This document shows, one piece after another, positions 45,298 through 55,696 of a stretch of DNA of 57,213 bases. The position numbers and the translations under genes were made by a program. This DNA comes from Fusobacterium sp. SYSU M8D902. Lineage in GTDB: Bacteria > Fusobacteriota > Fusobacteriia > Fusobacteriales > Fusobacteriaceae. Position 1 is the stretch's first letter. Each line of letters opens with the position of its first letter. The notes beneath the pieces are model-generated. The model worked only from the letters and a program-made list of their open reading frames with translations, made no database searches and was not told where the DNA came from. The stretch covers positions 1 to 57,213 of the forward strand of contig NZ_JBEFNA010000011.1 in NCBI RefSeq assembly GCF_040199715.1, read 5' to 3'.

Positions 45298-45326
45298 ATT
45301 CTAATATAAATAATATCTTATCTCAA
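45298..45326 (-). promoter_or_regulatory. promoter of the DMT permease
   Basis: On the minus strand TTGAGA (45326-45321), a 17-base spacer and TAGAAT (45303-45298) give a good sigma-70 promoter about 35 bases before the gene. Confidence 0.6.
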
Positions 45327-45369
45327 GAAAAATTTTCTTTTATTGTTCTATATATGAAACTTAAAAAAA

Positions 45370-45389
45370 GCACAACCCTAAGGTTGTGC
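45370..45389 (-). terminator. intrinsic terminator after secY
   Basis: GCACAACCT/AGGGTTGTGC-type stem (perfect eight base pairs, GCACAACC with GGTTGTGC), followed on the minus strand by TTTTTTT. It is 15 bases past the secY stop and splits the spc operon. Confidence 0.8.
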
Positions 45390-45404
45390 CTTTTATATAA
45401 AGCT

Positions 45405-46685
45405 CTATATAAATCCTTTATACTCTCTCATTACTAAATGAGCATTTATTTGTTGAACTGTATCAATAGCAACTCCAACTACGATAATTATTCCTGTTCC
45501 ACCAAAGAATACTGGTAGTCCAAAAGAAGTAAATATTGCATATGGAAGTATTGATATAGCCGCTAAGAAGAAAGCGCCACCCCAAGTTATTCTTGTAACA
45601 ACACCTTCTAAATACTCAACTGTCTCTGTTCCTGGTCTTATTCCTGGAATTGTTCCTCCACCTTGCTTTAAGTTATCTGCAACCTTTTCAGGATCGAAAA
45701 CTATAGCAGTATAGAAGAATGAGAAAAATATGATTACTGCAGCATATAATATCATATATACTGGATGACTTTGATTAAATATCATCGCCAATGTAGTTTT
45801 CAGAGTATACTCTGACGGGATTGCATTAACTATAGCTGATGGTATCATCATAACTACAGAAGCAAAGATTACAGGCATTACTCCTGCACTATTTAACTTA
45901 AGAGGTATATATGAGTTTTGTCCCATTCCTCCTCTTCCATTAAACCCTTTTCCTACATAGTGAATTGGTATTTTTCTTTGTCCCAACTGAAAAACAACTA
46001 TTCCTGCTACAACTAATATTCCAGCTAGGGCTATTAATAATAATACAGGTATTAAAAACTTACTTCCTCTCATACTTTGAATAGTCTGAACAACGTTTGA
46101 AGGTCCTCCAGATATTACATTTAGAAAGATTAGAAGTGAAACTCCATTTCCTATTCCTTTAATAGAGATCTGCTCCCCAATCCACATTAAGAATACAGTA
46201 CCTGCTGTTAAAGTAACTATAGTAGTTAAGAAAAATGCAGTTCCTGGAGTTGTTACTAGTCCTACTGATTGTAGCCACATACAAACTCCAAAAGATTGAA
46301 TTATTGCTATTCCAATTGTTAAATATCTAGTCCATTGAGTAATCTTGTTTCTTCCTGATTCTCCCTCTTTTTGAATCTCTTCAATCTTGGGAATAATCAC
46401 AGCTAATAAGCTGAAAACAATTGATGAGTTAATGTATGGAACTATTCCAAGAGCAAAAATAGATACTCTTTTAAAAGCTCCACCTGAGAACATATTTATA
46501 TAACCTAATATATCACTTTGTGTTGTCATAGTTGCAAGTCTGTCGACATCTACTCCTGGTGCAGGAATATATGTCCCAACTCTTGCAACTAAAAACATCA
46601 ACAAGGTGAAGACGATTCTCTCCCTTAATTCGGGAATCCTCATAATGCTACTCAATTTCGTATTAAATTTTTCCATTAAAGTCAA
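45405..46685 (-). CDS. secY: protein translocase subunit SecY
   Basis: The 426-residue channel subunit has ten membrane helices. PAPGVDVDRL, SGGAFKRVSIFALGIVPYINSSIV (plug region), GQRKIPIHYVGKG, PLKLNSAGVMPVIFASV and NLKQGGGTIPGIRPGTETVEYL are the expected motifs. The called start is TTG at 46685, seven bases after GAGGTGA; the ATG three codons later is an alternative but is far from that site. It is the last gene of S10/spc before the terminator. Confidence 0.97.
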   Translation of the reverse strand: MTLMEKFNTKLSSIMRIPELRERIVFTLLMFLVARVGTYIPAPGVDVDRLATMTTQSDILGYINMFSGGAFKRVSIFALGIVPYINSSIVFSLLAVIIPKIEEIQKEGESGRNKITQWTRYLTIGIAIIQSFGVCMWLQSVGLVTTPGTAFFLTTIVTLTAGTVFLMWIGEQISIKGIGNGVSLLIFLNVISGGPSNVVQTIQSMRGSKFLIPVLLLIALAGILVVAGIVVFQLGQRKIPIHYVGKGFNGRGGMGQNSYIPLKLNSAGVMPVIFASVVMMIPSAIVNAIPSEYTLKTTLAMIFNQSHPVYMILYAAVIIFFSFFYTAIVFDPEKVADNLKQGGGTIPGIRPGTETVEYLEGVVTRITWGGAFFLAAISILPYAIFTSFGLPVFFGGTGIIIVVGVAIDTVQQINAHLVMREYKGFI

Positions 46686-46723
46686 AACAACTTCACCTCG
46701 CTTTAGGTTTTAGCAAGTTATTA

Positions 46724-47203
46724 TTACTTGTTATTCTTTGCAACGTCAGCAAAAGTTTTAACTTCTATAATTTCTACTACTCCACCTTTTGCTTCTATAG
46801 CAGCTTTTGCAGATGCAGAAATTTTGTGAGCTTTTACAGTTAATTTTTTATCTAAAGTTCCGTTTCCTAAAACTTTGATACCGTCCATCATTTTTCTAAC
46901 TAATCCAGTTTCGAATAAGATTTCTGGAGTAACTTCTGCTCCCTCTTCAAATCTATTTAAAAGATCTAATGTAATTACAGCATACTCTTTCTTGAATAAT
47001 GCGTTAGAGAAACCTCTTTTTGGAACTCTTCTATAGATAGGCATTTGTCCACCTTCGAAGTAAGGTTTTACTCCTCCACCAGCTCTAGACTTTTGTCCGT
47101 TGCTTCCTTTTCCAGCTGTTTTACCTAATCCAGAAGATTCTCCTCTTCCGATTCTTTTTCTAGCTTTTCTTGGTACAGAAGGCATTAATTCGTTTAATTT
47201 CAT
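46724..47203 (-). CDS. rplO: 50S ribosomal protein L15
   Basis: The 159-residue L15 starts [21 protein letters not shown] and has the glycine-rich [38 protein letters not shown]. The C-terminal part ([24 protein letters not shown]) is complete. One base separates it from rpmD. Confidence 0.98.
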   Translation of the reverse strand: MKLNELMPSVPRKARKRIGRGESSGLGKTAGKGSNGQKSRAGGGVKPYFEGGQMPIYRRVPKRGFSNALFKKEYAVITLDLLNRFEEGAEVTPEILFETGLVRKMMDGIKVLGNGTLDKKLTVKAHKISASAKAAIEAKGGVVEIIEVKTFADVAKNNK

Positions 47204-47204
47204 A

Positions 47205-47390
47205 TTAAGCTTGCACCTCCTCTACTTTAAGTAAGTAAGAAACTTGAGCTAGTTTACCTTTTAACTCAGGAGTTTCTACATGCTCCACAACATCATTCAT
47301 CTTCTTAAGCCCTAGCGACTTTACAGTTGCTATGTGGTTAGGCTTTCTTCCGATTATGCTTTTTACAAGCTCTATTCTAAGCTTTACCAT
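47205..47390 (-). CDS. rpmD: 50S ribosomal protein L30
   Basis: The 61-residue bacterial L30: [25 protein letters not shown] is the typical start, and the ferredoxin-like fold is complete. It is 14 bases after rpsE with GGAGGG upstream of the ATG. Confidence 0.97.
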   Translation of the reverse strand: MVKLRIELVKSIIGRKPNHIATVKSLGLKKMNDVVEHVETPELKGKLAQVSYLLKVEEVQA

Positions 47391-47404
47391 CTCTAAATTC
47401 CCTC

Positions 47405-47908
47405 CTAGCTTAAGATATCTTTAACTTCTTTACCTCTTAAAGCAGCGATTTGCTCAGCTGTTCTAAGTGATTTTAAAGCTTCTATTGTAGCTCTAGCAAC
47501 GTTATGTTTGTTTCTAGATCCTTTGATTTTAGTTAAAATGTCATGTACTCCAACAAGCTCTAATATCTCTCTTGTTGCAGAACCAGCGATAACTCCAGTT
47601 CCTTCATAAGCTGGTGCCATCCATAAAGTTGTTGCTCCCCATTTTCCTTCAGTTTCATGAGGAATAGTAGATCCTTTTAGAGAAACATCTACTAAATTTT
47701 TCTTTGCAGAAGAAAGTGCTTTTCTTATAGCATCAGGTACACCATTAGCTTTACCTAATCCTAATCCAACTTTACCTTCTCCATCTCCAACAGCTGCTAA
47801 AACTGAGAAAGATATAGTTCTTCCTCCTTTAGTTGTCTTAGAAACTCTTGATATCTTTAATAATTTTTCTTGATATTGTTTTTCTTCTCTATTTGCTAAC
47901 TTAGACAA
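47405..47908 (-). CDS. rpsE: 30S ribosomal protein S5
   Basis: The 167-residue S5 has the double-stranded RNA-binding N domain ([32 protein letters not shown]) and the C-terminal fold with [24 protein letters not shown]. The start codon is TTG, with GGAGG eight bases upstream; no other start fits. The gap to rplR is 24 bases. Confidence 0.98.
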   Translation of the reverse strand: MSKLANREEKQYQEKLLKISRVSKTTKGGRTISFSVLAAVGDGEGKVGLGLGKANGVPDAIRKALSSAKKNLVDVSLKGSTIPHETEGKWGATTLWMAPAYEGTGVIAGSATREILELVGVHDILTKIKGSRNKHNVARATIEALKSLRTAEQIAALRGKEVKDILS

Positions 47909-47932
47909 GTGAAATCCTCCTCTCTAATAGAA

Positions 47933-48301
47933 TTAGAAGCTTAATCCAGCTTCTCTAGCTGCCTCAGCAAGAGCCGCTACTCTTCCTGTGTACTTGTATC
48001 CTGATCTATCGAATACGATATTAGTTATTCCTTTAGCTGCCGCTCTTTCTGCAAGTGCTTTACCTACAGTTTTAGCAGCTTCTGTATTTCCACCATTTGC
48101 AATATTTGCTTTTAATGCTTTATCAATAGTTGATGCAGAAACTAGAGTTACTCCATTAACATCATCTATTAATTGAGCAAAGATATTGTTGTTTGATCTA
48201 TATACAGAAAGTCTTGGTCTATCAGCTGTACCAGAAATTTTGTTTCTGATTGATAAATGCTTTCTTGTTCTTACAGCTTGTCTATCTACCTTCTTAAACA
48301 A
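47933..48301 (-). CDS. rplR: 50S ribosomal protein L18
   Basis: The 122-residue L18 binds 5S r[38 protein letters not shown] is typical, and it ends [16 protein letters not shown]. The start is TTG (no methionine codon occurs inside the gene), after AGGAGGT. Confidence 0.98.
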   Translation of the reverse strand: MFKKVDRQAVRTRKHLSIRNKISGTADRPRLSVYRSNNNIFAQLIDDVNGVTLVSASTIDKALKANIANGGNTEAAKTVGKALAERAAAKGITNIVFDRSGYKYTGRVAALAEAAREAGLSF

Positions 48302-48330
48302 CTGTCTTACCTCCTTTTAGTTAAGCTACC

Positions 48331-48864
48331 TTACGATTTTTTTCCTTCTTTTCTTCTAACAACTTCGTCAGAATACTTAACTCCTTTTCCTTTGTAAGGC
48401 TCAGGAGCTCTTTTAGCTCTTATATCAGCAGCAACTTGTCCTACTACATCTTTTTCGCTACCATCGATATGGATAGTTGTATTCTTTTCTACTGTGAATG
48501 TAATTCCAGGTACTTCATCTATAATAACTGGATGAGAGTATCCTAGTGCTAATTCTAATCCTTTTCCTTTTGCAGCTGCTCTGTATCCAACTCCAACTAG
48601 GTTAAGAGTTTTTCTAAATCCTTGAGAAACTCCTACGATCATGTTGTTGATTAAAGCTCTTGTAGTTCCATGTATAGCTCTTACAGCTGGTAAATCGTTT
48701 GGTCTTTCAACAACGATTTCATTTTCTACTTTTTTTATAGTTAATTCTGAATTAAATTCTTTTGTTAGAGTACCTTTTGGTCCTTTTACAGTAACTACGT
48801 TTCCGTTTAATGTTACTTCAACTCCAGAAGGCACTATAATAGGTTTTTTACCTACTCTTGACAT
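48331..48864 (-). CDS. rplF: 50S ribosomal protein L6
   Basis: The 177-residue L6 has two similar domains: [21 protein letters not shown] at the start and [21 protein letters not shown] in the second, ending with [19 protein letters not shown]. The length matches the family (about 178). Confidence 0.98.
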   Translation of the reverse strand: MSRVGKKPIIVPSGVEVTLNGNVVTVKGPKGTLTKEFNSELTIKKVENEIVVERPNDLPAVRAIHGTTRALINNMIVGVSQGFRKTLNLVGVGYRAAAKGKGLELALGYSHPVIIDEVPGITFTVEKNTTIHIDGSEKDVVGQVAADIRAKRAPEPYKGKGVKYSDEVVRRKEGKKS

Positions 48865-48888
48865 TTACTAACACCTCCTAAGTTATTA

Positions 48889-49284
48889 TTACCAAACAAA
48901 TGCAAGAATTTCTCCACCTACGTTTTCTCTTCTAGCTACTCTGTCAGTAACAATTCCCTTAGAAGTAGATACGATAGCAATTCCTAATCCTGATAATACT
49001 CTTGGCATATCTTCTACTGAAGAATACACTCTTCTTCCAGGTTTAGAGATTCTTTTTATTCCTTTGATAACTCTCTCTTTACCATCATATTTTAAGTAAA
49101 CTCTTATATTTTTTTTGTTCCCATCAGTCACAACTTTATAGTTAGCTATATATCCTTCTTCTTTTAGGATTTCTGCTAATCTATCTTTTAAATTTGAATG
49201 AGGTACATCTACTTTCTCATGCATTACTGCATTTGCATTTCTGATTCTTGTTAACATATCAGCAATTGGATCTGTTAAATACAT
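48889..49284 (-). CDS. rpsH: 30S ribosomal protein S8
   Basis: The 131-residue S8 starts [29 protein letters not shown] and ends [32 protein letters not shown]8 is the classic autoregulator of spc in E. coli; no S8 site was searched for here. The gap to rpsN is 26 bases. Confidence 0.98.
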   Translation of the reverse strand: MYLTDPIADMLTRIRNANAVMHEKVDVPHSNLKDRLAEILKEEGYIANYKVVTDGNKKNIRVYLKYDGKERVIKGIKRISKPGRRVYSSVEDMPRVLSGLGIAIVSTSKGIVTDRVARRENVGGEILAFVW

Positions 49285-49310
49285 CTACGAAAATCCTCCT
49301 TCCTATAATA

Positions 49311-49598
49311 TTACCAAGATGATTTTTTAACTCCTGGTATTACTCCAGCTCCTGCAAGCTGTCTGAATTTTACTCTCGAAATTCCAAATTCTCTCATGAA
49401 TCCTCTTGGTCTTCCGTCTAACTGACATCTATTTCTTTTTCTAACTACAGAAGAATCTTTTGGAAGTTTGTTTAATTCGAACATAGCTTCCATGTCACCT
49501 TCAGCAACTCTCTTCTTTAGCTCAGCTCTTTTTTCAGCATATTTCTCGCATAGTTCAGCTCTTTTAACATCTCTAGCGATCATTGACTTCTTTGCCAT
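49311..49598 (-). CDS. rpsN: 30S ribosomal protein S14, long zinc-free form
   Basis: The 95-residue S14 is the long type without CxxC pairs (only C17 and C58 are present). It starts [29 protein letters not shown] in E. coli-like manner and ends [31 protein letters not shown]. Many anaerobes with a Gram-positive-like layout carry the short zinc form at this place instead. Confidence 0.97.
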   Translation of the reverse strand: MAKKSMIARDVKRAELCEKYAEKRAELKKRVAEGDMEAMFELNKLPKDSSVVRKRNRCQLDGRPRGFMREFGISRVKFRQLAGAGVIPGVKKSSW

Positions 49599-49620
49599 TT
49601 ATTCTTTACCCTCCTCACTA

Positions 49621-50172
49621 TTACTTTTTGAAAGGCATTCCAAACGCCTTAAGTAAAGCTCTTCCTTCTTCATCATTTTTAGCAGAAGAAACGATAGTGA
49701 TAGACATTCCTAAAAGTTTTTCAACTTTATCAAATTCGATTTCAGGGAAAACTAATTGATCTCTTAATCCTAAAGAGTAGTTTCCTCTTCCGTCAAATGA
49801 GTTAGCTGAAACTCCTTCGAAGTCTCTTACTCTTGGAAGAACCACATTCACTAATCTATCTAGAAAATCGTACATTCTTTCTTTTCTTAAAGTAACTTTT
49901 GCTCCGATTGGCATTCCTTCTCTTAATTTGAATCCTGCTTCAGATTTCTTAGCCTTTCTTACTATTGGTTTTTGTCCAGTAATAATAGTTAGATCTCCCA
50001 TAGCAGCATCTATTAATTTAGAGTTTTGAGTAGCTTCTCCAACTCCCATATTTACTATTATCTTTTCTAGCTTTGGACATTCCATTACGTTATTAATTCC
50101 TAACTCTTTTATTAAAGCTGGAGCTACAACGTCATTATATAATTTATGATATCTAGAAACGTATTTAGACAC
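49621..50172 (-). CDS. rplE: 50S ribosomal protein L5
   Basis: The 183-residue L5 binds 5S r[44 protein letters not shown] and [24 protein letters not shown]-type motifs are present. The start is GTG. The length is slightly longer than the usual 179. The gap to rplX is 18 bases. Confidence 0.98.
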   Translation of the reverse strand: MSKYVSRYHKLYNDVVAPALIKELGINNVMECPKLEKIIVNMGVGEATQNSKLIDAAMGDLTIITGQKPIVRKAKKSEAGFKLREGMPIGAKVTLRKERMYDFLDRLVNVVLPRVRDFEGVSANSFDGRGNYSLGLRDQLVFPEIEFDKVEKLLGMSITIVSSAKNDEEGRALLKAFGMPFKK

Positions 50173-50190
50173 TTACGTTTTCCTCCCTTC

Positions 50191-50532
50191 TTATAGAACT
50201 TCTCCAGATACTTTTGAGTATCTTACTTTTTTACCATCTACCATTTTGTATCCAACTCTTGTTGGTTTTCCAGCTTTCTCATCAAATAACATTACTTTAG
50301 ATGAGAATATAGCAGCTGGCTTGCTAACAACTCCACCTTGTGGGTTTATTGGAGTTGGCTTCATATGTTTAGTTACTATATTTATTCCTTCAACTACAAC
50401 TTTTCCTTTTTTAGGGAATACCTTTACAACTTTACCTGTTTTACCTTTATCTTTACCAGAGATTACATAAACCATATCTCCTGTTTTTACGTGTAAAGTT
50501 TCTGGTATAAATTTAATTTTAGGTTTAGCCAC
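50191..50532 (-). CDS. rplX: 50S ribosomal protein L24
   Basis: The 113-residue L24 has the KOW motif [20 protein letters not shown] followed by [17 protein letters not shown] and [17 protein letters not shown]. The start is GTG after GAGGAGG. It is 24 bases after rplN. Confidence 0.97.
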   Translation of the reverse strand: MAKPKIKFIPETLHVKTGDMVYVISGKDKGKTGKVVKVFPKKGKVVVEGINIVTKHMKPTPINPQGGVVSKPAAIFSSKVMLFDEKAGKPTRVGYKMVDGKKVRYSKVSGEVL

Positions 50533-50556
50533 GATATTAGCCTCCTCTCTTATTTA

Positions 50557-50925
50557 TTAGATTACTTCTGGAGCTAGAGATAAAATCTTCATAAAGTTTT
50601 TAGCTCTTAACTCTCTTGCAACTGGTCCAAATATTCTTGTTGCTTTTGGCTCATTGTTGTTATTGATTATAACTCCTGCGTTATCATCAAATTTTATATA
50701 TGATCCATCTTCTCTTCTTAATTCTTTTTTAGTTCTAACTATTACAGCCTTAACTACGTCACCTTTTTTAACGTTTCCACCAGGGATCGCTTCTTTAACA
50801 GATGCTACAACGATATCTCCAATTTTTCCGAATCTTTTTTTAGATCCACCTAATACTCTGATTATCATTAATTTTTTTGCACCTGAGTTATCAGCAACGT
50901 TAAGGATAGTTTGTTGTTGTACCAT
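50557..50925 (-). CDS. rplN: 50S ribosomal protein L14
   Basis: The 122-residue L14 has [42 protein letters not shown] and the end [20 protein letters not shown]. Length and sequence are fully typical. Confidence 0.99.
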   Translation of the reverse strand: MVQQQTILNVADNSGAKKLMIIRVLGGSKKRFGKIGDIVVASVKEAIPGGNVKKGDVVKAVIVRTKKELRREDGSYIKFDDNAGVIINNNNEPKATRIFGPVARELRAKNFMKILSLAPEVI

Positions 50926-50955
50926 TAAATTATCCTCCTCTCACAATAATTGGAA

Positions 50956-51207
50956 TTATCTAGCTTTCTCAACAATCTCTACTAGTCTCCATCTTTTATC
51001 TCTTGATAATGGTCTAGTTTCCATAATTCTTACTCTATCTCCAGTTTGAGCTACATTATTTTCATCGTGAGCTTTAAACTTAGTAGTGCTTTTTACTCTC
51101 TTCTTATAGATTGGGTGTAAAGCCATTGTTTCTATTGCAACAACGATAGTTTTATCCATTTTATCAGAAACAACTATTCCTTCTCTAACTTTTCTTTCGT
51201 TTCTCAA
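50956..51207 (-). CDS. rpsQ: 30S ribosomal protein S17
   Basis: The 83-residue S17 has [22 protein letters not shown] and the C-terminal [23 protein letters not shown]. The start is TTG with GGAGG upstream. It lies 47 bases after rpmC. Confidence 0.98.
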   Translation of the reverse strand: MRNERKVREGIVVSDKMDKTIVVAIETMALHPIYKKRVKSTTKFKAHDENNVAQTGDRVRIMETRPLSRDKRWRLVEIVEKAR

Positions 51208-51254
51208 GACATTAACCTCCTCTTCCTAAGAATCAATTTATACTTTGAATGAGA

Positions 51255-51437
51255 TTATCTTTCATTTAAGATTGTATTTATTCTAGCAATTTCTCTTCTA
51301 ACTTCTCTGATTTTAGCAGTGTTAGTAAGTTGACCTAATGAAAGTTGGAACTTTAGGTTGAATAGCTCTTCCTTAAGCTCTTTACACTTAACAACTAAGT
51401 CTTCAGTTGACATTTCTCTTATTTCCTTAGCTCTCAT
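51255..51437 (-). CDS. rpmC: 50S ribosomal protein L29
   Basis: The 60-residue two-helix L29: [40 protein letters not shown], then [16 protein letters not shown]. The ATG shares one base with the rplP stop (TAATG), so translation is coupled. Confidence 0.98.
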   Translation of the reverse strand: MRAKEIREMSTEDLVVKCKELKEELFNLKFQLSLGQLTNTAKIREVRREIARINTILNER

Positions 51438-51859
51438 TAGTTTTCACCACCATTCTCTCTTTTTACTATTTTACATCTTACAGGAAGTTTCATAGAAGCT
51501 TTTCTTAATGCTGCTATAGCTTTCTCTTCAGTTACTCCTGAAACTTCGAACATCATTCTTCCAGGTAAAACTACTGCTACCCAACCTTCAACGCTTCCTT
51601 TACCTTTACCCATTCTCACTCCAGCTGGTCTAGCTGTGATAGGTTTGTCAGGGAATATTCTTATGAAAGTTTTTCCTTCTCTTTTGAATGTTCTGTTGAT
51701 TGCAACCCTGCATGATTCTATTTGTCTATTTGTTATCCAGTGTGGCTCAAGAGCTTGTAGTCCGTAATCTCCGAACGCTACAGTGTTACCTCTTTGAGCT
51801 GTACCTTTCATTCTACCTCTAAACATTTTTCTATGTTTTGTTCTTTTTGGCATTAACAT
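51437..51859 (-). CDS. rplP: 50S ribosomal protein L16
   Basis: The 140-residue L16 starts [19 protein letters not shown], close to the MLxPKR start usual in the family, so the ATG at 51859 is kept over the one two codons later. It ends [12 protein letters not shown]. The start is two bases past the rpsC stop, with GGAGGAG inside the rpsC end. Confidence 0.98.
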   Translation of the reverse strand: MLMPKRTKHRKMFRGRMKGTAQRGNTVAFGDYGLQALEPHWITNRQIESCRVAINRTFKREGKTFIRIFPDKPITARPAGVRMGKGKGSVEGWVAVVLPGRMMFEVSGVTEEKAIAALRKASMKLPVRCKIVKRENGGEN

Positions 51860-51861
51860 GA

Positions 51862-52518
51862 CTACGCTTCTCCTCCTTCCCTTTTAGTTGGAAGAACTTC
51901 ACCATGGAAAACCCATACTTTTATTCCAAGAGCTCCATAAGTTGTGTGAGCTGTTGCTGTTGCATAATCAATATCAGCTCTTAATGTATGTAAAGGAACT
52001 TTTCCTTCAACTACCCACTCAGCTCTGGCAATTTCTGCTCCATTTAGTCTTCCTGAAACCATAACTTTGATTCCTTTAGCTCCAGCTCTCATAGCTCTCA
52101 TTACAGCTTGGCTTACAGCTCTTTTGTATGCTACCCTTTTCTCGATAGATGTAGCAATGTTTTCAGCAACTAGTACAGCATCTTTGTTAAATTCTTTAAC
52201 TTCTTGTACTTTTACAGTTACTTTCTTTCCTGTTAATTTCTCAAGATTTACTCTTAAGTTATCTATTTCAGCACCTTTTCTTCCGATGATTATTCCTGCT
52301 TTAGCTGTGTAAACAAGAACTACTACATTTGAAGGAGAAGTTCTTTCGATCTTTACCTTCGCTATTCCTGCGTGGAAGTAGTTTTTCTTGACATACTCTC
52401 TGATTTTTACATCTTCATGGAAGTACTTAGCGTATTCCTTTTTATCTGCATACCAGTTAGAATCCCAAGATCTTGTTATTCCAAGTCTTAGTCCTCTAGG
52501 GTCTACTTTTTGTCCCAC
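51862..52518 (-). CDS. rpsC: 30S ribosomal protein S3
   Basis: The 218-residue S3 has [23 protein letters not shown] at the start, a KH domain with [15 protein letters not shown], and the C-terminal [25 protein letters not shown]. The start is GTG. The gap to rplV is 17 bases. Confidence 0.98.
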   Translation of the reverse strand: MGQKVDPRGLRLGITRSWDSNWYADKKEYAKYFHEDVKIREYVKKNYFHAGIAKVKIERTSPSNVVVLVYTAKAGIIIGRKGAEIDNLRVNLEKLTGKKVTVKVQEVKEFNKDAVLVAENIATSIEKRVAYKRAVSQAVMRAMRAGAKGIKVMVSGRLNGAEIARAEWVVEGKVPLHTLRADIDYATATAHTTYGALGIKVWVFHGEVLPTKREGGEA

Positions 52519-52535
52519 AGTCTTACCTCCTTAAA

Positions 52536-52868
52536 CTACTTTTCAGAAACAGCAACAACAATGTGAGCTGTTGGCTTTCTGATTATATCTGCTCTTCCCA
52601 TAGCTCTAGGCATTATTCTCTTAAGAGCTGGTCCATCATTTATCATAATTGTTGAAACTACTAACTTATCTTCGTCCATTTTGAAGTTGTTAGTTGCATT
52701 AGCAATAGCTGATGCTAATGTCTTCTTTATTAATCTAGCTGATTTTTTATTTGTATATTCTAGAATATCTAATGCTTCTAGTGCTGATTTTCCTCTCACT
52801 AAGTCAGCTACTAATCTAGCTTTTCTAGGAGACATTCTTACGTATCTCGTAATTGCTCTAGCTTCCAC
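52536..52868 (-). CDS. rplV: 50S ribosomal protein L22
   Basis: The 110-residue L22 has [25 protein letters not shown] and the tunnel loop region [24 protein letters not shown]. The start is GTG; no good ATG exists nearby. Length is typical. Confidence 0.98.
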   Translation of the reverse strand: MEARAITRYVRMSPRKARLVADLVRGKSALEALDILEYTNKKSARLIKKTLASAIANATNNFKMDEDKLVVSTIMINDGPALKRIMPRAMGRADIIRKPTAHIVVAVSEK

Positions 52869-52914
52869 TAGTCCAACCTCCTCTTTACTTTCTCAAATAT
52901 ATGCTTAATTGAAA

Positions 52915-53193
52915 TTATTTTTTCTTTTTCTTGTCTACTCCGTGTCCATAGTAAGTTCTAGTTGGAGCGAATTCTCCTAATTTATGTCCAACCATTTGCT
53001 CAGTTACGTGAACAGGGATATGTTTTTTCCCGTTATATACACCAAAAGTGATTCCGATGAAGTTAGGGAATATTGTTGATCTTCTTGACCAAGTCTTAAT
53101 AACTGCTTTTAAGTTTTCAGAAGCTACTGCCTCTTCTACTTTTTTCATTAAGTGGTGGTCACAGAAAGGTCCTTTTTTTAATGATCTAGCCAT
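52915..53193 (-). CDS. rpsS: 30S ribosomal protein S19
   Basis: The 92-residue S19 has [40 protein letters not shown] and [21 protein letters not shown]. Length and sequence are typical. Gap to rplB is 29 bases. Confidence 0.99.
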   Translation of the reverse strand: MARSLKKGPFCDHHLMKKVEEAVASENLKAVIKTWSRRSTIFPNFIGITFGVYNGKKHIPVHVTEQMVGHKLGEFAPTRTYYGHGVDKKKKK

Positions 53194-53222
53194 TCCTTAT
53201 TAGCCTCCTCTCGAATTTAGAA

Positions 53223-54053
53223 TTACTTATCGTTTCTTCTTCTTACGATAAACTTATCTGTAGTTTTCTTACCTCTAGTTTTAACACCTAAAGCAGGTTT
53301 TCCCCAAGGTGTTAAAGGAGCTTTTCTACCTACAGGATTCTTTCCTTCTCCTCCTCCATGAGGGTGATCACAAGGGTTCATTACAGATCCTCTTACATGA
53401 GGTCTTTTTCCCATATGTCTGTTTCTTCCAGCTTTACCAATTTGTACTAAGCTATGTTCTGAGTTTCCTACTTCACCGATTGTAGCCATACATTCACCGT
53501 GAATTAATCTTAACTCACCTGATGGTAACTCAACGTGACAGTAAGTTCCTTCTTTTGCAACTAGTCTTGCTGCAGTTCCTGCAGATCTAACTAATTGTCC
53601 ACCCTTTCCTCTTTGTAGTTCAATATTGTGAATTTGAACCCCTACTGGCATATCTTTTATTTTAAGTGCGTTTCCTGGTTTAATCTCAGCTTGAGATCCT
53701 GCCATAACCATGTCACCTTTTTTTAGTCCTTTAGGAGCTAGTATATATCTTTTCTCTCCATCAACGTAGAATAAAAGAGCTATATTAGCTGTTCTATTTG
53801 GATCATACTCGATAGATTCTACTCTAGCAGGTATATCTAATTTATTTCTCTTGAAATCGATAATTCTGTAAAGTCTTTTGTGTCCTTTTTGTCTATCTCT
53901 ACATGTTCTGTGTCCATAGTTGTCTCTACCATATGCAGATTTTAAAGGTACAGTTAAAGACTTTTCAGGTCTTACATTATCTAAATCCGTATTAACTAAT
54001 CTTGACATTCCTCTTTGTCCATTAGTAATAGGTTTCATTTTTCTAATAGCCAT
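53223..54053 (-). CDS. rplB: 50S ribosomal protein L2
   Basis: The 276-residue L2 contributes to the peptidyl transferase centre. [20 protein letters not shown] at the start, [18 protein letters not shown] in the middle and the conserved [20 protein letters not shown] near the C terminus with the key histidine. Gap to rplW is 66 bases. Confidence 0.99.
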   Translation of the reverse strand: MAIRKMKPITNGQRGMSRLVNTDLDNVRPEKSLTVPLKSAYGRDNYGHRTCRDRQKGHKRLYRIIDFKRNKLDIPARVESIEYDPNRTANIALLFYVDGEKRYILAPKGLKKGDMVMAGSQAEIKPGNALKIKDMPVGVQIHNIELQRGKGGQLVRSAGTAARLVAKEGTYCHVELPSGELRLIHGECMATIGEVGNSEHSLVQIGKAGRNRHMGKRPHVRGSVMNPCDHPHGGGEGKNPVGRKAPLTPWGKPALGVKTRGKKTTDKFIVRRRNDK

Positions 54054-54119
54054 TTTTGCTTAACCTCCGAAAAAATTCCTTTATATTTAGACCTATATAT
54101 ATCTTTAGCCGTTAATCTA

Positions 54120-54407
54120 TTACACTTCTTTAAAATAAGTGATTGTGCTTCCTTGAGCTAATTTAACAATAGCCTTCTTTTTAGCTTGAGTTTTGTAAAG
54201 TTTCATTCCGTGTCTTTTAACAACTGGTTTGCTGTTTAAAGTAGATACAGATTCAACTTTTACGTTAAATATTTCCTCTACAGCTTTTCTTATTTGAATT
54301 TTGTTTGCTTTTGTGTTTACTTCGAAAGTATATTTGTTATACTCTCTTCTTAACATTTCACTTTTCTCAGTGATAACAGGTCTTTTGATGATATCATAAG
54401 CTGTCAT
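54120..54407 (-). CDS. rplW: 50S ribosomal protein L23
   Basis: The 95-residue L23 lines the exit tunnel and docks signal recognition particle. [40 protein letters not shown] and KKAIVKLAQGSTITYF are typical. Its ATG overlaps the rplD stop by one base (TAATG). Confidence 0.98.
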   Translation of the reverse strand: MTAYDIIKRPVITEKSEMLRREYNKYTFEVNTKANKIQIRKAVEEIFNVKVESVSTLNSKPVVKRHGMKLYKTQAKKKAIVKLAQGSTITYFKEV

Positions 54408-55039
54408 TATCCAAGCACCTCCTCTATTGTAGTTAGTGCCTCTCTAGTTACGATTACTTTCTCTTGCTTTAATAACCAGTAAACTCCGATCTCGTTTGGT
54501 TGTAATACAACTGCGTTCTCTAAGTTTCTTACTGATAAGTATAAGTTGTAATCGTTTAACTCTGCTAAATCATTTACTACGAATAATTGCTTGTTAGTTG
54601 CATTAACTGCATTTGTTAAAGCAATTATTGTTTTTGTTTTTGGAGTTTCGATAGTTCCTTCAAGAACTAAGATATCTCCGTTAGCAACTTTAGCAGATAA
54701 AGCTGATCTTAATGCTAAGTTTCTAACTTTCTTGTTAACTTTTTTCTCGTATGATCTTGGGTGAGGACCGAATGTTACTCCTCCACCAACCATGTGAGGA
54801 GCTCTGATACTTCCTTGTCTAGCTCTACCAGTTCCTTTTTGTTTAAAAGGTTTTCTTCCTCCTCCTCTAACCATTGCTCTAGTCTTAGTAGCTGCAGTTC
54901 CTTGTCTAGCAGCTGCTAATTCTGCAGTTAGTACTTCATGAAGTACTGCTTGATTAGGCTCAATCCCAAACACTGTATCTTTAACTTCTACAGTTCCAGT
55001 TTGAGTTCCTGTCAAGTCATATATGTTTAAAACTGCCAT
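54407..55039 (-). CDS. rplD: 50S ribosomal protein L4
   Basis: The 210-residue L4 has the tunnel loop with [20 protein letters not shown] and [15 protein letters not shown], and a C-terminal helical part. L4 autoregulates S10 in E. coli, but the E. coli leader is not evident here. The gap to rplC is 30 bases. Confidence 0.98.
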   Translation of the reverse strand: MAVLNIYDLTGTQTGTVEVKDTVFGIEPNQAVLHEVLTAELAAARQGTAATKTRAMVRGGGRKPFKQKGTGRARQGSIRAPHMVGGGVTFGPHPRSYEKKVNKKVRNLALRSALSAKVANGDILVLEGTIETPKTKTIIALTNAVNATNKQLFVVNDLAELNDYNLYLSVRNLENAVVLQPNEIGVYWLLKQEKVIVTREALTTIEEVLG

Positions 55040-55069
55040 TATTTTCCTCCTTCCACATCTACTAATGAA

Positions 55070-55696
55070 TTATTTTTTTACAGCTGGTTTAACAACTATG
55101 TAACCGTTCTTTGCTCCAGGTACTGCACCTTTTATTAGTAATAAGTTGTTTTCTGCATCAACTTTAACTACTTTTAAGTTTTGAACTGTTACTGTTTCGT
55201 TACCATATTGTCCAGCCATTCTTTTTCCTTTTAATACTTTACCAGGCCAACTTGACATTCCGATAGATCCACCTAGTCTGTGGTTTCTAGATACCCCGTG
55301 AGAAGCTCTGTTTCCACCGAATCCGTGTCTCTTCATAACTCCTGATGTTCCTTTACCTTTTGAAGTTCCTGTAATATCTACATAAGCTACTTCAGCAAGT
55401 ACATCAACTTTGATCTCTTGACCTAATTCATAACCTTCAACTGAGTCAACTCTTAATTCTTTTACGAATCTTTGAGGGTTTACTCCTGCTTTCTTGAAGA
55501 TTCCCATTACTGGTTTAGTAGTGTTTTTCTCTTTTTTCTCATCAAATCCTAATTGTAGAGCTGTATATCCATCGTTTTCTACAGTTTTCTTTTGTAGTAC
55601 GAAGTTAGGACCAGCTTCAACAACTGTTACTGGAATGAATTTTCCATCTTCAAAAATTTGAGTCATTCCAATTTTCTTTGCTAAAATTCCTGACAT
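55070..55696 (-). CDS. rplC: 50S ribosomal protein L3
   Basis: The 208-residue L3 starts [19 protein letters not shown] and has [20 protein letters not shown] and [21 protein letters not shown] longer frame from 55732 exists, but GGAGG lies just before the ATG at 55696 and the shorter protein fits the family length (about 209). A 180-base folded gap separates it from rpsJ. Confidence 0.98.
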   Translation of the reverse strand: MSGILAKKIGMTQIFEDGKFIPVTVVEAGPNFVLQKKTVENDGYTALQLGFDEKKEKNTTKPVMGIFKKAGVNPQRFVKELRVDSVEGYELGQEIKVDVLAEVAYVDITGTSKGKGTSGVMKRHGFGGNRASHGVSRNHRLGGSIGMSSWPGKVLKGKRMAGQYGNETVTVQNLKVVKVDAENNLLLIKGAVPGAKNGYIVVKPAVKK

